Source of the DNA: Humibacillus sp. DSM 29435
Lineage (GTDB): Bacteria; Actinomycetota; Actinomycetes; Actinomycetales; Dermatophilaceae
DNA length: 64,000 nt
Direction of reading: 5' to 3'
Assembly (NCBI RefSeq): GCF_001758225.1
Contig: NZ_MAST01000005.1
Location: 1 to 64,000, forward strand
This document shows positions 7,916 to 17,304 of this stretch, piece after piece. Made by a program: the position numbers and the translations under genes. Within the stretch, counting starts at the first letter, position 1; every line of letters starts with the position of its first letter. Below the pieces are notes generated by a model, which saw only the letters and a list, made by a program, of their open reading frames with translations, did no database searches and was not told the origin of the DNA.

Positions 7916-10030
7916 TCACCGAGTCGCAGCCGTCATCTGACGCAGCTCCTTCTTGAGGTCGCCGATCTCGTCGCGGAGCCGGGCCGCCAGCTCGAAGTGC
8001 AGCTCGGTGGCGGCCTGGTGCATCTGGGTCGTCAGCTCCTGAATGAGACCCGCGAGGTCGGCAGCCGCCATGTCGGCCGGGCGACCGGACCGCCCGCCGC
8101 CCGACACGCCGACGTCGGCGGCCATCGCGCCACGACCTCCACCACTCTTCCCGCGCGACTGCATGCGACCGGAACCGAGCAGCTCCTGGGTGTCGGCGTC
8201 CTCGCGGTCGAGCAGGTCGGTGATGTCGGCGATCTTCTTGCGCAGCGGCTGCGGATCGACCCCCCGCTCGAGGTTGTAGGCGACCTGCTTCTCACGGCGT
8301 CGGTTCGTCTCGTCGAGCGCCGCCTGCATCGACGGCGTGACCTTGTCGGCGTACATGTGCACCTGCCCCGACACGTTTCTGGCCGCGCGGCCGATCGTCT
8401 GGATGAGGCTGCGCGCCGAGCGCAGAAAGCCCTCCTTGTCGGCGTCGAGGATCGAGACGAGGGAGACCTCGGGCAGGTCGAGGCCTTCGCGCAGCAGGTT
8501 GATACCGACGAGCACGTCGAAGACGCCCTGGCGCAGCTCGCGCAACAGCTCGACCCGGCGCAGGGTGTCGATGTCGCTGTGCAGATAGCGAACCCGGATG
8601 CCCTTGTCGAGGAGGTAGTCGGTGAGGTCTTCGGCCATCTTCTTGGTCAGCGTCGTGACCAGCACGCGCTCGTTGCGCGCGGTGCGCTCCTGGATCTCGT
8701 GCATGAGGTCGTCGATCTGGCCCTTGGTGGGCTTGAGCACGATCTCGGGGTCGACCAGGCCGGTGGGTCGGATGATCTGCTCGACGGGTGGGCCCGACTT
8801 GGCCAGCTCGTAGGCCCCAGGCGTGGCCGAGAGGTAGACGGTCTGTTCGGTGCGCTCGAGGAACTCCTCCCATTTCAGCGGCCGGTTGTCCATGGCGCTG
8901 GGCAGCCGGAAGCCGTGGTCGACGAGCATTCGCTTGCGCGACATGTCGCCCTCGTACATCGCGCCGATCTGCGGCACGGTCTGGTGCGACTCGTCGAGCA
9001 CGAGCAGGAAGTCTTCGGGGAAGTAGTCGATCAGGCAGTTCGGGGCCGAGCCCTGGGTGCGGCCGTCGATGTGGCGGCTGTAGTTCTCGATACCGTTGCA
9101 GAAGCCGACCTGGCGCATCATCTCGAGGTCGTACGTGGTGCGCATGCGCAGCCGCTGAGCCTCGAGCAGCTTGCCCTGCTTCTCGAAGAGGGCCAGCTGG
9201 TCGGCCAGCTCGAGCTCGATGCCGCGGATCGCTCGCTCCATGCGTTCCGGGCCGGCCACGTAGTGGGAGGCGGGGAAGACGTACATCTCCGTCTCCTCGT
9301 TGACGACCTCGCCCGTCACCGGGTGCAGGGTGTAGATGCGTTCGATCTCGTCACCGAAGAACTCGATGCGGATCGCGAGCTCTTCGTAGACCGGGATGAT
9401 CTCGACCGTGTCACCGCGCACCCGGAAGGTGCCGCGGGTGAAGGCCAGGTCGTTGCGGGTGTACTGCATCGCGACGAAGCGCCGCAGCAGGTCATCGCGC
9501 ACGATCTGCTGGCCGATCTTGAGCCGCGCCATCCGGTCGACGTACTCCTGGGGCGTGCCGAGGCCGTAGATGCACGACACCGAGGCCACCACGATGACGT
9601 CACGACGGGTGAGCAGCGAGTTGGTCGCAGAGTGACGCAACCGCTCGACCTCGTCGTTGACCGAGCTGTCCTTCTCGATGTAGGTGTCGGTCTGCGGGAT
9701 GTACGCCTCGGGCTGGTAGTAGTCGTAGTAGCTGACGAAGTACTCGACGGCGTTGTTGGGCAGCAGCTCGCGGAACTCGTTGGCCAGCTGCGCCGCGAGG
9801 GTCTTGTTCGGCGCCATGACGAGCGTCGGGCGTTGCACCTGCTCGATGAGCCACGCGGTGGTGGCCGACTTGCCGGTACCCGTGGCGCCGAGCAGCACCG
9901 TGTCGGTCTCGCCCGCCTTGACCCGCTTGGCGAGCTCGGTGATAGCCGTCGGCTGGTCTCCGCTGGGCGTGTACTCGGAGATCACCTCGAACGGTGCCAC
10001 TGTGCGCTGTAGGTCGGTTGTCGGACGCAT
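7916..10030 (-). CDS. uvrB: excinuclease ABC subunit UvrB
   Basis: DNA damage-recognition helicase of nucleotide excision repair. It receives DNA from UvrA2, verifies the lesion and recruits UvrC. 704 aa, usual length. Visible are Walker A GATGTGKS, the beta-hairpin region [17 protein letters not shown] that clamps DNA, the helicase motif [19 protein letters not shown] (motif VI) and a C-terminal UVR domain ([20 protein letters not shown]) that binds UvrC. A Gly/Arg-rich linker ([14 protein letters not shown]) lies before the UVR domain. ATG 10030 is chosen because conserved sequence starts there and TACGGT sits 6 nt upstream; the in-frame extension to 10066 is not conserved-looking. Monocistronic. 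Confidence 0.97.
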   Translation of the reverse strand: MRPTTDLQRTVAPFEVISEYTPSGDQPTAITELAKRVKAGETDTVLLGATGTGKSATTAWLIEQVQRPTLVMAPNKTLAAQLANEFRELLPNNAVEYFVSYYDYYQPEAYIPQTDTYIEKDSSVNDEVERLRHSATNSLLTRRDVIVVASVSCIYGLGTPQEYVDRMARLKIGQQIVRDDLLRRFVAMQYTRNDLAFTRGTFRVRGDTVEIIPVYEELAIRIEFFGDEIERIYTLHPVTGEVVNEETEMYVFPASHYVAGPERMERAIRGIELELADQLALFEKQGKLLEAQRLRMRTTYDLEMMRQVGFCNGIENYSRHIDGRTQGSAPNCLIDYFPEDFLLVLDESHQTVPQIGAMYEGDMSRKRMLVDHGFRLPSAMDNRPLKWEEFLERTEQTVYLSATPGAYELAKSGPPVEQIIRPTGLVDPEIVLKPTKGQIDDLMHEIQERTARNERVLVTTLTKKMAEDLTDYLLDKGIRVRYLHSDIDTLRRVELLRELRQGVFDVLVGINLLREGLDLPEVSLVSILDADKEGFLRSARSLIQTIGRAARNVSGQVHMYADKVTPSMQAALDETNRRREKQVAYNLERGVDPQPLRKKIADITDLLDREDADTQELLGSGRMQSRGKSGGGRGAMAADVGVSGGGRSGRPADMAAADLAGLIQELTTQMHQAATELHFELAARLRDEIGDLKKELRQMTAATR

Positions 10031-10036
10031 AGGACA

Positions 10037-10042
10037 ACCGTA
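10037..10042 (-). promoter_or_regulatory. -10 element of uvrB
   Basis: TACGGT, 6 nt, then ATG 10030; no Shine-Dalgarno. Leaderless layout. No LexA-type palindrome was noticed nearby. Confidence 0.4.
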
Positions 10043-10117
10043 CGTCCGAGCACCGACAGCACCCATTCCGAGGGAGCCGTCGGCGCCGTCGACACCGTCA
10101 ACGCCGGTGGATGCCGC

Positions 10118-11347
10118 TCAACCGCGTCGGTCGTCGAGGCCCGCACACCGGGTGGCCGTGTCCCACGCCCCGTCGAGGCGGGCCCGGGTCGCAGCAGCGG
10201 CCGGTGGGCGAGGCACACCGTCGTCGCCGATGAGCATCGGCGACCACTGCTGGCCGACGACGAGGGGCCGCGCGCGAGGGCCGTCTCCACGGCCGCCCGC
10301 CCGGGCCGCGGCCGCGTCGACGGTCAGGGTCAGCACGCCGGTCTCGGCCGACGCGCCCTCGTTGTTGTACCAGACGAAGTTTCCAAGGCCGTAGGCGACG
10401 TAGGCGGCCTGATCCGGGCCGAACCAGCCACCGCCCTGCGGCCGGTGGGCGTGAGCGCCCACGATGACGTCGGCACCGTCGGCCGCGAGCAACCGGGCCG
10501 TCTCGCGCTGCCGTTGGTCGGCACAGTCGGTGTACTGCGTGCCCCAGTGCAGCATCACGACGACGAGGTCGCTCGTGGCCGCCGCCTGACGCACGGCCCG
10601 CTGCAGCCGGCCCGAGTCGAGGTTGGTCGCGATGCCGGGGGTGCTCGGCCCCGCCGCGTGCTGCAACGAGGTCTCGTCACGGATCTGTGACGACGCGAGC
10701 ACCGCGACCTTGACGCCCCGGACGTTGATCCGCAACGGCGCGAAGGCCTCTGTCTCGTCACGTCCGATGCCCACGATCGGGATCGGCGCGCGTCGCCGGG
10801 CGTCGAGAGTCTGGGCGAACACGGCGTTGCCGAAGTCGGCGGCGTGGTTGTTCGCCATGCTCACGGCGTCGACGCCGACCCCTGCGAGGGTCGACAGGCC
10901 GGCGGCCGGCGCGCGGAACGTGTACTTCTTGCCCGGCAGCGGTGCGCCACCCTCACCGAGCGCGGTCTCGAGGTTGACCATGGCGAAGTCGGCCCTCCCC
11001 AGCGTGTCTCTCAACGCGGCGTCGAGGGGCGCAGAGTCGGTGACCAGCCGGCTCAGCCGGCGCTCGAAGTGCACGTCACCGGCGAAGGCGAGTGTGATCC
11101 GATCGGGCAGCCCTGCGGCCGGCCCGTTCGAGCCTCCGACCAGCGGCCGGGTGGAAGCCGGGCTCGACGGCCCGACGGATGCGCGCGTCGTCTGCGTCGT
11201 CGGCGTCGTCGGCGCGCTCGGTGCACGTGAGACGCCGGGCGTCGCAGACGGCATCCGCCCCGCCGGTTGCGCACACGCCGCGACCACCACGTCGGTCGCG
11301 ACGACGGCGGCCAGCACCAGCGCAGCGACTCTGCGCGTCAACGCCAT
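10118..11347 (-). CDS. CapA-family metallophosphatase-like lipoprotein
   Basis: A 409-aa exported protein of the CapA/PgsA (poly-gamma-glutamate capsule synthesis protein) family, which has a calcineurin-like two-metal fold. Motifs: FAGDVHFERR (metal site), MVNLETALGEGG, SMANNHAADFG (N-N-H), MLHWGTQY and GAHAHRPQG. The N-terminus has a signal peptide ending VVAAC, a plausible lipobox with Cys25, followed by a Ser/Thr/Pro-rich linker to about residue 75. No capsule genes neighbour it, so the role may be a cell-wall phosphatase rather than capsule assembly. ATG 11347 lies 6 nt after TAGCGT, consistent with a leaderless message. Confidence 0.88.
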   Translation of the reverse strand: MALTRRVAALVLAAVVATDVVVAACAQPAGRMPSATPGVSRAPSAPTTPTTQTTRASVGPSSPASTRPLVGGSNGPAAGLPDRITLAFAGDVHFERRLSRLVTDSAPLDAALRDTLGRADFAMVNLETALGEGGAPLPGKKYTFRAPAAGLSTLAGVGVDAVSMANNHAADFGNAVFAQTLDARRRAPIPIVGIGRDETEAFAPLRINVRGVKVAVLASSQIRDETSLQHAAGPSTPGIATNLDSGRLQRAVRQAAATSDLVVVMLHWGTQYTDCADQRQRETARLLAADGADVIVGAHAHRPQGGGWFGPDQAAYVAYGLGNFVWYNNEGASAETGVLTLTVDAAAARAGGRGDGPRARPLVVGQQWSPMLIGDDGVPRPPAAAATRARLDGAWDTATRCAGLDDRRG

Positions 11348-11353
11348 GGCCTC

Positions 11354-11359
11354 ACGCTA
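11354..11359 (-). promoter_or_regulatory. -10 element of the CapA-like gene
   Basis: TAGCGT, 6 nt, then ATG 11347. Leaderless layout; GAGGCC in the spacer is too close to the start to be a normal ribosome site. Confidence 0.4.
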
Positions 11360-11446
11360 GGGCACTTCAGTGCGTCATCCGACCAGGCGTGGGGCCCCGG
11401 CGTGTCCGGGCTCACTTCGCGTCAGCACTCGGCGAACCGTTCGGCA

Positions 11447-12496
11447 TCAGGGCACGCGGTAGGTCCACTCCGGGGTCGAGAACTTCGTCTCGACGAGCAC
11501 CGTGGCCGCTTCGAGCTCGTCGGGCGTGTACGCCGACGTCGTGCAGCGGTAGCGGCGGGCAAAGGAGGCCGCGAAGCTCTCGAGGATCGCAGCTCGGGTC
11601 ATGCCGGTCTGCGAACGCATCGGGTCGACCCGCTTGTTGGCCGACTTGGTGCCCTTGTCGCTCATCTTCTCTCGACCGATGCGCAGCACCTCGAGCATCT
11701 TGTCGGCGTCGATGTCGTAGCTCATGGTCACGTGGTGCAGCACGGCGCCCGCGGCGAACCGCTTCTGCGCCGCGCCCCCGATCTTGCCCTTCTCCGAGGC
11801 GATGTCGTTGAGGGGCACGAAGTGCGCCTTGACCCCGACGTCGGCCAGTGCCCCGATGACCCACTCGTCGAGGAAGGAGTACGACCGCTCGAAGCTGAGC
11901 CCCTCGACGAGGGAGGTGGGCACCACAAGGGAGTAGGTGATGCAGTTGCCCGGTTCCATGAACATGGCGCCACCGCCGGACACCCGTCGCACCACGTTGA
12001 TGTGGTGGCGCGCCGCTCCCTCGGGGTCGACCTCGTTCTTCACCGACTGGAACGACCCGATGACCACGAGCGGGCTGTCCCAGTCCCAGAACCTCAGGGT
12101 CGGCGGGCGGTCGCCGGCCGCCACCTCCCGGGCGATCACCTCGTCGAGGGCGACGTGCATGGCGGGGTCGAGCACCTGGGCCGGAATGAGGTCGAACTCG
12201 TGGTCGTGCCACCCGGTCGCCTTGCCGAGGGCCCGGCGCACCGCGATGCCGATGGCCTCGGGCGAGAAACCGATGAAGGCCACGCCGTCGTCGACGGCGC
12301 CAGTGACCGCTGCCGCAAGCTGGTCCACCCCCGCATCAGCCGGCATACCGGTCAGGGCGGCGTTGACATCGTCGAGGGCCTCGTCGGGCTCGAGGAAGAA
12401 GTCGCCCGACACACTGACCTTCGCGAGGCGCCCGGCTACCACCTCCAGCTCGACCGCTACGAGCTTGCCACCGACGACCTTGTACTCACCGCGCAT
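11447..12496 (-). CDS. lipoate-protein ligase family protein with N-terminal accessory domain
   Basis: Lipoate/octanoate ligase family (BPL/LplA/LipB fold), 349 aa. The catalytic domain (about residues 100-345) has RRVSGGGAMFMEPGNCITYS (equivalent of the LplA RRxSGGGAV..D.GN site) and KIGGAAQKR with the catalytic lysine, then GAVLHHVTMSYDID. Residues 1-95 (GEYKVVGGKLVAVELEV ... VSGDFFLEPDEAL) resemble the accessory domain found C-terminal in E. coli LplA, so the domain order is swapped. It should attach lipoate to E2/H-protein subunits, using free lipoate and ATP if the family rule holds. Start at ATG 12496, or GTG 12508 three codons further out. Single gene. Confidence 0.85.
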   Translation of the reverse strand: MRGEYKVVGGKLVAVELEVVAGRLAKVSVSGDFFLEPDEALDDVNAALTGMPADAGVDQLAAAVTGAVDDGVAFIGFSPEAIGIAVRRALGKATGWHDHEFDLIPAQVLDPAMHVALDEVIAREVAAGDRPPTLRFWDWDSPLVVIGSFQSVKNEVDPEGAARHHINVVRRVSGGGAMFMEPGNCITYSLVVPTSLVEGLSFERSYSFLDEWVIGALADVGVKAHFVPLNDIASEKGKIGGAAQKRFAAGAVLHHVTMSYDIDADKMLEVLRIGREKMSDKGTKSANKRVDPMRSQTGMTRAAILESFAASFARRYRCTTSAYTPDELEAATVLVETKFSTPEWTYRVP

Positions 12497-12610
12497 GACA
12501 CCCACCACACCACATCAGCCTTCGGTACGCCGTGCCGACCCCAGCGGATGCCGGCCAGCCGCGGCTGAGCACGACAGAGTGGGGCGCGCAGATGCAGGGC
12601 ACGCGCCCGT

Positions 12611-13810
12611 TCAGCGCGGAGCCCAGCCGGTGTGGCCCGCCCAGCGGTCAGCCCGGCGATAGGCCGAGTCGAACCACGGCTCCTTGGCCTCGGCGTACAC
12701 ATCGGTCGAGGCGTCGACGGCCAGCAGCCGCCGCTTCTCGGCCGCGTAGGCCTCGCGTTCGGCCGGTGTCGCGCGCAGCCAGTCTCGAAAGAGCAGGGCG
12801 AAGCGCCAACCGGGAGAGCCACGTTCGCGCACATGGACGTGTACGACCTGGCCCGGGTCGCAGCCCCCGTAGAAACGTTTGCCCCAGCCGGCAGGGTCGG
12901 TTCCCGGCTTGGGACGGTCAGCCGTGTTGTCGGGAGTCAGCACGTAGCCGGCGTCAGTCACGGCTGCCTGAAAGGCGGCGGCGTCGGCGTGAACGAGGGA
13001 GCGCACGCCGATCTGCACGTCGATGACATCTTTGGCGATGAGGCCCGGCACCGAGGTGGAGCCGATGTGCGAGACCTCCGTGACGCCGGGGTCGACCGCG
13101 AGGGCGGCGGCCAGCTTGGCGACGACCCGCTCGCCCCTGGCCTCCCAGTCGGGGCGCGGATCCACCACCGCGTGGTGATCCGGTCGTCTCGATCGACGAC
13201 CGGCGAGCAGGTTGTCGTTCCACGGCGCGAGCCGGGTGTGCCAGAGGTCGTCGACCGCCGACGCCAACACCGCTGGGGTGGCGTGGTTGTCGAGCACGAC
13301 GTCGGCCACCGTGCGGCGTTGCTCGTCGCTCGCCTGAGCCGCGATCCGGCGACGCGCGTCTGCTGCGTCGAGACCCCGCTTGTCGACGAGGCGCCGCACG
13401 CGGGTCTCGGCGTCGACCTCCACCACGACCGTGACGTGCTCGTGCACCCACAGCCCTCGTTCGACGAGCAGCGGCATGTCGTAGACCGACACGGCATCCG
13501 CACCCACGGTGCGACGCAGCTGCTCGACCCGTTCTGCGATGGGCGGCCCGGTGATCTGGTCGAGAGCGGCCAGGGCGGCGGGGTCACCGAAGACGATCGC
13601 GGCCAAGCCGGCCCGATCGAGAGTTCCGTCAGCTCGGATCACCTTCTCGCCGAAGCGGTTACGGATCTTGTCGAGCGCTCGCTCCCCCGGCTCGACCACC
13701 TCGCGGGCCACCTCGTCGGCGTCGATGACGAACGCCCCCAGGTCGGCGAGCCGGCGCGAGACCGTCGACTTGCCCGACCCGATACCGCCGGTCACCCCCA
13801 CCCGCAGCAC
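12611..13810 (-). CDS. coaE: dephospho-CoA kinase fused to a GrpB/UPF0157 domain
   Basis: Residues 1-200 are dephospho-CoA kinase, the last step of CoA synthesis (ATP phosphorylates the 3'-OH of dephospho-CoA). P-loop GGIGSGKST lies at 8-16, then FVIDADEVAREVV and the lid region VYDMPLLVE. Residues about 205-390 form a GrpB domain (VSHIGSTSVPGLIAKDVIDV; HVHVRERGSPGW), a nucleotidyltransferase-like fold of uncertain role. CoaE-GrpB fusions are common in actinobacteria, so 399 aa is expected. GTG 13810 starts 3 nt after the stop of the PPOX gene, so both form one operon. Confidence 0.95.
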   Translation of the reverse strand: MLRVGVTGGIGSGKSTVSRRLADLGAFVIDADEVAREVVEPGERALDKIRNRFGEKVIRADGTLDRAGLAAIVFGDPAALAALDQITGPPIAERVEQLRRTVGADAVSVYDMPLLVERGLWVHEHVTVVVEVDAETRVRRLVDKRGLDAADARRRIAAQASDEQRRTVADVVLDNHATPAVLASAVDDLWHTRLAPWNDNLLAGRRSRRPDHHAVVDPRPDWEARGERVVAKLAAALAVDPGVTEVSHIGSTSVPGLIAKDVIDVQIGVRSLVHADAAAFQAAVTDAGYVLTPDNTADRPKPGTDPAGWGKRFYGGCDPGQVVHVHVRERGSPGWRFALLFRDWLRATPAEREAYAAEKRRLLAVDASTDVYAEAKEPWFDSAYRRADRWAGHTGWAPR

Positions 13811-13813
13811 GGT

Positions 13814-14281
13814 TCAGCTCTCGGCGAGGCGCGCCGGGAAGCCACCGGTGGCGATCGGCCCCCACCGTGTGGGAGTGACGCGCAGCAGCGACTTGCCCTG
13901 GTCACGCATCGCCTGACGGTACTCGTCCCAGTCGGGGTGCTCACCCGAGATGGAACGGAAGTAGTCGACGAGCGGCTCGACGGAGTCGGGGAGGTCGAGC
14001 ACCTCGCAGTCGCCGTCGACCTGCAACCAGGCCCCGCCGAAGTCGTCGGAGAGCACCATCACGCTGACCTGGGGTCGTCGACGGGCATTGGTCGTCTTGG
14101 CTCGCTCAGGGTAGGTCGAGATGACGATGCGGCCCTGGTCATCAACGCCACCGCTCACCGGCGACATCTGAGGGCGCCCATCACGACGGGAGGTCACGAG
14201 CACCATGTCGTGTCGAGGCCGCACGAAGGCGAGCATGTCGTCACGGTCGACGTCGGTGGTGGTGGCGATGGCACGGGGCAT
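13814..14281 (-). CDS. PPOX-class (split-barrel) F420/FMN-dependent oxidoreductase
   Basis: A 155-aa split-barrel flavin/F420-binding protein similar to Rv1155-type enzymes, which use F420 or FMN to reduce small substrates. Characteristic sequence includes MVLVTSRRDGRPQMSPVSGG, VISTYPERAKTTNARRRPQV and WLQVDGDCEVLDL. The substrate is unknown. It is followed after 3 bp by coaE, presumably cotranscribed. Upstream GTGTAAGACT and the near absence of a ribosome site may again indicate a leaderless start, but the hexamer is poor. Confidence 0.85.
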   Translation of the reverse strand: MPRAIATTTDVDRDDMLAFVRPRHDMVLVTSRRDGRPQMSPVSGGVDDQGRIVISTYPERAKTTNARRRPQVSVMVLSDDFGGAWLQVDGDCEVLDLPDSVEPLVDYFRSISGEHPDWDEYRQAMRDQGKSLLRVTPTRWGPIATGGFPARLAES

Positions 14282-14329
14282 GCCTCGAGTCTTACACCTC
14301 TGATGGTCTCGGTGGAGCCCGGCGCGTGA

Positions 14330-15019
14330 CTAGCCGGCGGATGCCGGGCCAAGGCACTGGGGGTCGGGCTCGAACACCGCCGCCCGCTCGAAGGTCGCGA
14401 TGAACGCCTCCCCCAACCACGCCGTGTACTGCTCATGGCTCCAGCCGCAGCGGCGCACGAACCGGTCGTAGATCTCCGGCGCCGTGATCGTCCAGAGGAT
14501 GTCGGTCAGGGCCTCCTTGTCGATCTGCCCGTCGAGGCCATGCGCCTGCTCCAGAGCAGCGAGCACGTTGGTGTTGCCGACCCGCCGCTCACGGTCGATG
14601 GTCGCGACGAAGTCACGCAGACCCGGGTCACCCCCGGCGCCCTGCGCGAGCAGCACCCCGAGCAGCGCGCCGGTGCGCCGGTAGATCGTGGCGCACAGGG
14701 CGGCGTAGGCCTGCAGGAAGGACTCGCGGTCAGGAGCCAACGACATGGCCCGGAACTCGGGCCGGTCGGGCATGGCCACCGGGTCGTCGTCGCCCACCAG
14801 CAGTACGTCGTAGACGGCCTTGACCACCTGCGCCTTGCCACCGATGGCGTTGTAGACCGTCTGGGCGCTCACGCCTGCAGCGGCCGCCAGCTCGTTCACC
14901 GACGTGGCGTGATAGCCCTGCAGCAGCAGCATCTCGCAGGCCGCCTCGATGATCCGGCGCCGCGTCAGCCGGGCCGCCTCGACCCGCGAGGAGTTGTCGT
15001 AGGCGCGTCCGGTTGACAC
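14330..15019 (-). CDS. TetR/AcrR-family transcriptional regulator
   Basis: A 229-aa one-component repressor. The N-terminal helix-turn-helix reads RRIIEAACEMLLLQGYHATS followed by VNELAAAAGVSAQTVYNAIG, the TetR HTH signature; the ligand-binding C-terminal half is divergent, as usual. GTG 15019 is preferred over ATG 15064 because GGGAGG lies 4 nt upstream of it. An inverted repeat GTTC-GCTG-GAAC (15044-15055) lies 25 bp upstream and could be its operator. The neighbouring divergent or target gene is not obvious, since both flanking genes are on the same strand. Confidence 0.88.
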   Translation of the reverse strand: MSTGRAYDNSSRVEAARLTRRRIIEAACEMLLLQGYHATSVNELAAAAGVSAQTVYNAIGGKAQVVKAVYDVLLVGDDDPVAMPDRPEFRAMSLAPDRESFLQAYAALCATIYRRTGALLGVLLAQGAGGDPGLRDFVATIDRERRVGNTNVLAALEQAHGLDGQIDKEALTDILWTITAPEIYDRFVRRCGWSHEQYTAWLGEAFIATFERAAVFEPDPQCLGPASAG

Positions 15020-15043
15020 GCAGCCTCCCTCACTGGACGATAG

Positions 15044-15055
15044 GTTCGCTGGAAC
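15044..15055. promoter_or_regulatory. inverted repeat upstream of tetR-family gene, candidate operator
   Basis: GTTCGCTGGAAC, 4-bp arms with a 4-bp spacer, between the tetR-family start and the terminator hairpin. Short, so it may be chance. Confidence 0.25.
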
Positions 15056-15134
15056 GATGTTCAATCGAATGGGTGGAGAGTCAGGGGCTCCATCCGCCAG
15101 TCTTGCACTCGTTCCTGATCACATCTGCGCCGAG

Positions 15135-15176
15135 TACCAAGGGGGGCCGGGCCGCAAGGCCCGGCCCCCCTTGGTA
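15135..15176. terminator. 19-bp perfect hairpin, terminator of the ugp operon
   Basis: Arms 15135-15153 and 15158-15176 are perfectly complementary (19 bp, very GC-rich) around a GCAA tetraloop. It lies 33 bp past the stop of the glycerophosphodiesterase gene. There is no long U-tract, as usual in high-GC actinobacteria. It probably also insulates the tetR-family gene. Confidence 0.8.
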
Positions 15177-15208
15177 GCCAGAAGGTGACAGGCCGTCTCC
15201 CGACCTCG

Positions 15209-16168
15209 TCATCGCCCCTGAAACGCATCCCCGGGCGCATTCCCGGGTGCATCACCTCGCGACCTCGCCGCCACCAGCTCCACGGCCAGGTCGGGGTAGT
15301 CGGTCACGATGCCGTCGACGCCGAGCTCCATCATCCTGACCAGGTCGTCGGGTTCGTTGACGGTCCACGTCAGCACGCTGATGTCGAGATCGTGGGCGCG
15401 TCGCACGAGATCGGCATCCACCAGGGCGAAGTCAGGGCTGACGACACTCGCACCGATGGCCGCCACCCCGGCGATGACGTCTTCGCCGTGCTCGGCAGGG
15501 TCGACGCTGCCGGTCCAGGGGCTTCCGGTCGAGAAGTGCCGGGCCTGCGTCAACGCCGAACGAAGCACGTCGGGAGCGAGCTCACGGGCGAGGTCGAGCA
15601 CGGCCCAGTCGAAGGAGTGCAGGAAGCAGCGACGCTCGACGCCCACCTCGTGGACCGCGGCCAGGGTGGCCTCCACCAGGCGCTCACGACGCGCCACCTG
15701 GCGCTCGTCGGTCGGGTCGAGCTTGACCTCGATGGTCCACCACAGCTGCGACGAACGGTGCTCACCGAGGGCGATCACCTCGGCCAACGTCGCGATCTGA
15801 GCCCCGGGGGCCGCGCGCTGGGTCGCGAACTCGGGCAGGGTCTGGCTGCCCACGTCGACGGTGCGCAGCTGGTCGAGCGTCAGCTCGTCGACTCTGGCCC
15901 CGACGAGACCGCCCCGGGGGGCCCGACATTTCTCCGGCAGCAGCACCGGGTCGTGCCACACGACGAGCTGGCCGTCGGCGGTCATGCGCACGTCGATCTC
16001 GATACCCGTGACCCCCGCGTCGAGGGCAGCGGCCATGCTCGGCAGCGTGTTCTCGACCACGAGACCACGTGCCCCCCGGTGACCCTCGATGTCCATCCGC
16101 CCACCGGCCCACGGGCCCGGGCGAGGTGACGGTGTCAAGGGCGTGGGTGCCGTCGTCGCCTCAGTCAC
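15209..16168 (-). CDS. ugpQ: glycerophosphodiester phosphodiesterase
   Basis: Hydrolyses glycerophosphodiesters to glycerol-3-phosphate and an alcohol. 319 aa, GDPD TIM barrel. Catalytic pieces: EGHRGARGLVVENTLPSM (HRG...EN), GIEIDVRMTADGQLVVWHDP (E-x-D and HD) and IEVKLDP further on. No signal peptide, so cytosolic. It is last in the ugp operon: GTG 16168 overlaps the ugpC stop by 8 bp (GTGACTGA), which strongly links it to imported glycerophosphodiesters. The gene ends before a strong terminator. Confidence 0.93.
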   Translation of the reverse strand: MTEATTAPTPLTPSPRPGPWAGGRMDIEGHRGARGLVVENTLPSMAAALDAGVTGIEIDVRMTADGQLVVWHDPVLLPEKCRAPRGGLVGARVDELTLDQLRTVDVGSQTLPEFATQRAAPGAQIATLAEVIALGEHRSSQLWWTIEVKLDPTDERQVARRERLVEATLAAVHEVGVERRCFLHSFDWAVLDLARELAPDVLRSALTQARHFSTGSPWTGSVDPAEHGEDVIAGVAAIGASVVSPDFALVDADLVRRAHDLDISVLTWTVNEPDDLVRMMELGVDGIVTDYPDLAVELVAARSRGDAPGNAPGDAFQGR

Positions 16169-17279
16169 TGATGCGGTCGCCTGTGCTCGCGTCGAAGACG
16201 TGCACCTCGCCCTGGTTCGGAACGACGTTCACCACGTCGCCCACGCGCAGGTGGGTGCGCTTCTCGAGGCGGACGGTCACCCGGCTGGCCTCCTCGGCAC
16301 CGACCGGGCGACCGTAGACGAACGACTCGGAGCCGAGCGACTCGACGAGGTCGACGGAGATGGCCAGCGACTCGACGCCCGTCTCGCTCCTAGCGCCGTC
16401 GCCCGCGCCGTCGCCCGCCCCGACGATGCGCCACGACTCGGGCCGGAAACCGACAACCACGGAGCCGCCCGCACGGGCGGCCACGTCGCGCTGGAGCGGC
16501 ACCGCCAGTCCGTGCACCGAGGCCACCCCCTGTTCGACCTTCGACTCCACGAGCGTGATCGAGGGCGAACCGATGAAGGAGGCCACGAACGTGTTGACCG
16601 GGTGGTCGTAGAGCCGCTCGGGGGTGTCGACCTGCTGCAGCCGACCGTCGCGCAGCACGGCCACCCGATGGCCCATGGTCATCGCCTCGACCTGGTCGTG
16701 GGTGACGTAGACCGTGGTGATGCCGAGGCGGCGCTGGAGGCCCGCGATCTGAGAACGGGTCGAGACGCGCAGCTTCGCGTCGAGGTTCGACAACGGTTCG
16801 TCCATGCAGAAGACCTTGGGGTTGCGCACGATGGCGCGGCCCATGGCGACACGTTGGCGCTGACCTCCCGACAAAGAGCCCGGCTTGCGGTCGAGCAGCT
16901 CGTCGAGCTCGAGGATCTTCGCGGCCTCCGCCACCCGCGACTTGGTCTCTGACTTGCTGACCTTGGCGTTGTCGAGGGCGAAGGCCATGTTCTGCGCCGC
17001 CGTCATGTTCGGGTAGAGCGCGTAGCTCTGGAAGACCATCGCGATGTCGCGGTCGCGGGGTCGCACACCCTGCTGGTCGTGCCCGTCGACCAGGATCCGT
17101 CCGCCGTTGATCGGTTCCAGCCCGGCCAGCATCCGCAGCGTGGTCGACTTGCCGCAGCCGGACGGGCCGACCAGCACGAGGAACTCGCCGTCGGCGATGT
17201 CGAGAGTGATCGAGTCGACAGCCGACTTGTCGTGTCCGGCGAACCGGCGGGTCGCCTCGTCGAAGTAGACAGTTGCCAT
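16161..17279 (-). CDS. ugpC: ABC transporter ATP-binding protein, UgpC/MalK type
   Basis: Energising ATPase for the UgpAE importer, 372 aa. Walker A GPSGCGKST, Q-loop VFQSYALYPNM, signature SLSGGQRQR, Walker B VFCMDEPLSNLD and switch VTHDQVEAM. A C-terminal OB-type regulatory domain of about 130 residues contains GFRPESWRI, typical of the MalK/UgpC group. ATG 17279 follows GGAAGGGA at good spacing; upstream in-frame codons are not conserved-looking. UgpC-type ATPases are often shared among several sugar importers in actinobacteria, so it may serve more than one system. Confidence 0.93.
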   Translation of the reverse strand: MATVYFDEATRRFAGHDKSAVDSITLDIADGEFLVLVGPSGCGKSTTLRMLAGLEPINGGRILVDGHDQQGVRPRDRDIAMVFQSYALYPNMTAAQNMAFALDNAKVSKSETKSRVAEAAKILELDELLDRKPGSLSGGQRQRVAMGRAIVRNPKVFCMDEPLSNLDAKLRVSTRSQIAGLQRRLGITTVYVTHDQVEAMTMGHRVAVLRDGRLQQVDTPERLYDHPVNTFVASFIGSPSITLVESKVEQGVASVHGLAVPLQRDVAARAGGSVVVGFRPESWRIVGAGDGAGDGARSETGVESLAISVDLVESLGSESFVYGRPVGAEEASRVTVRLEKRTHLRVGDVVNVVPNQGEVHVFDASTGDRISD

Positions 17280-17304
17280 GGTGGTCCCTTCCGCGGGTGG
17301 TCCT

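Noticed and set aside
7997-10012. 671-codon open frame opposite uvrB
   Set aside because: Exact antisense of a canonical uvrB gene; composition (His/Arg/Leu/Val/Asp) typical of a shadow.
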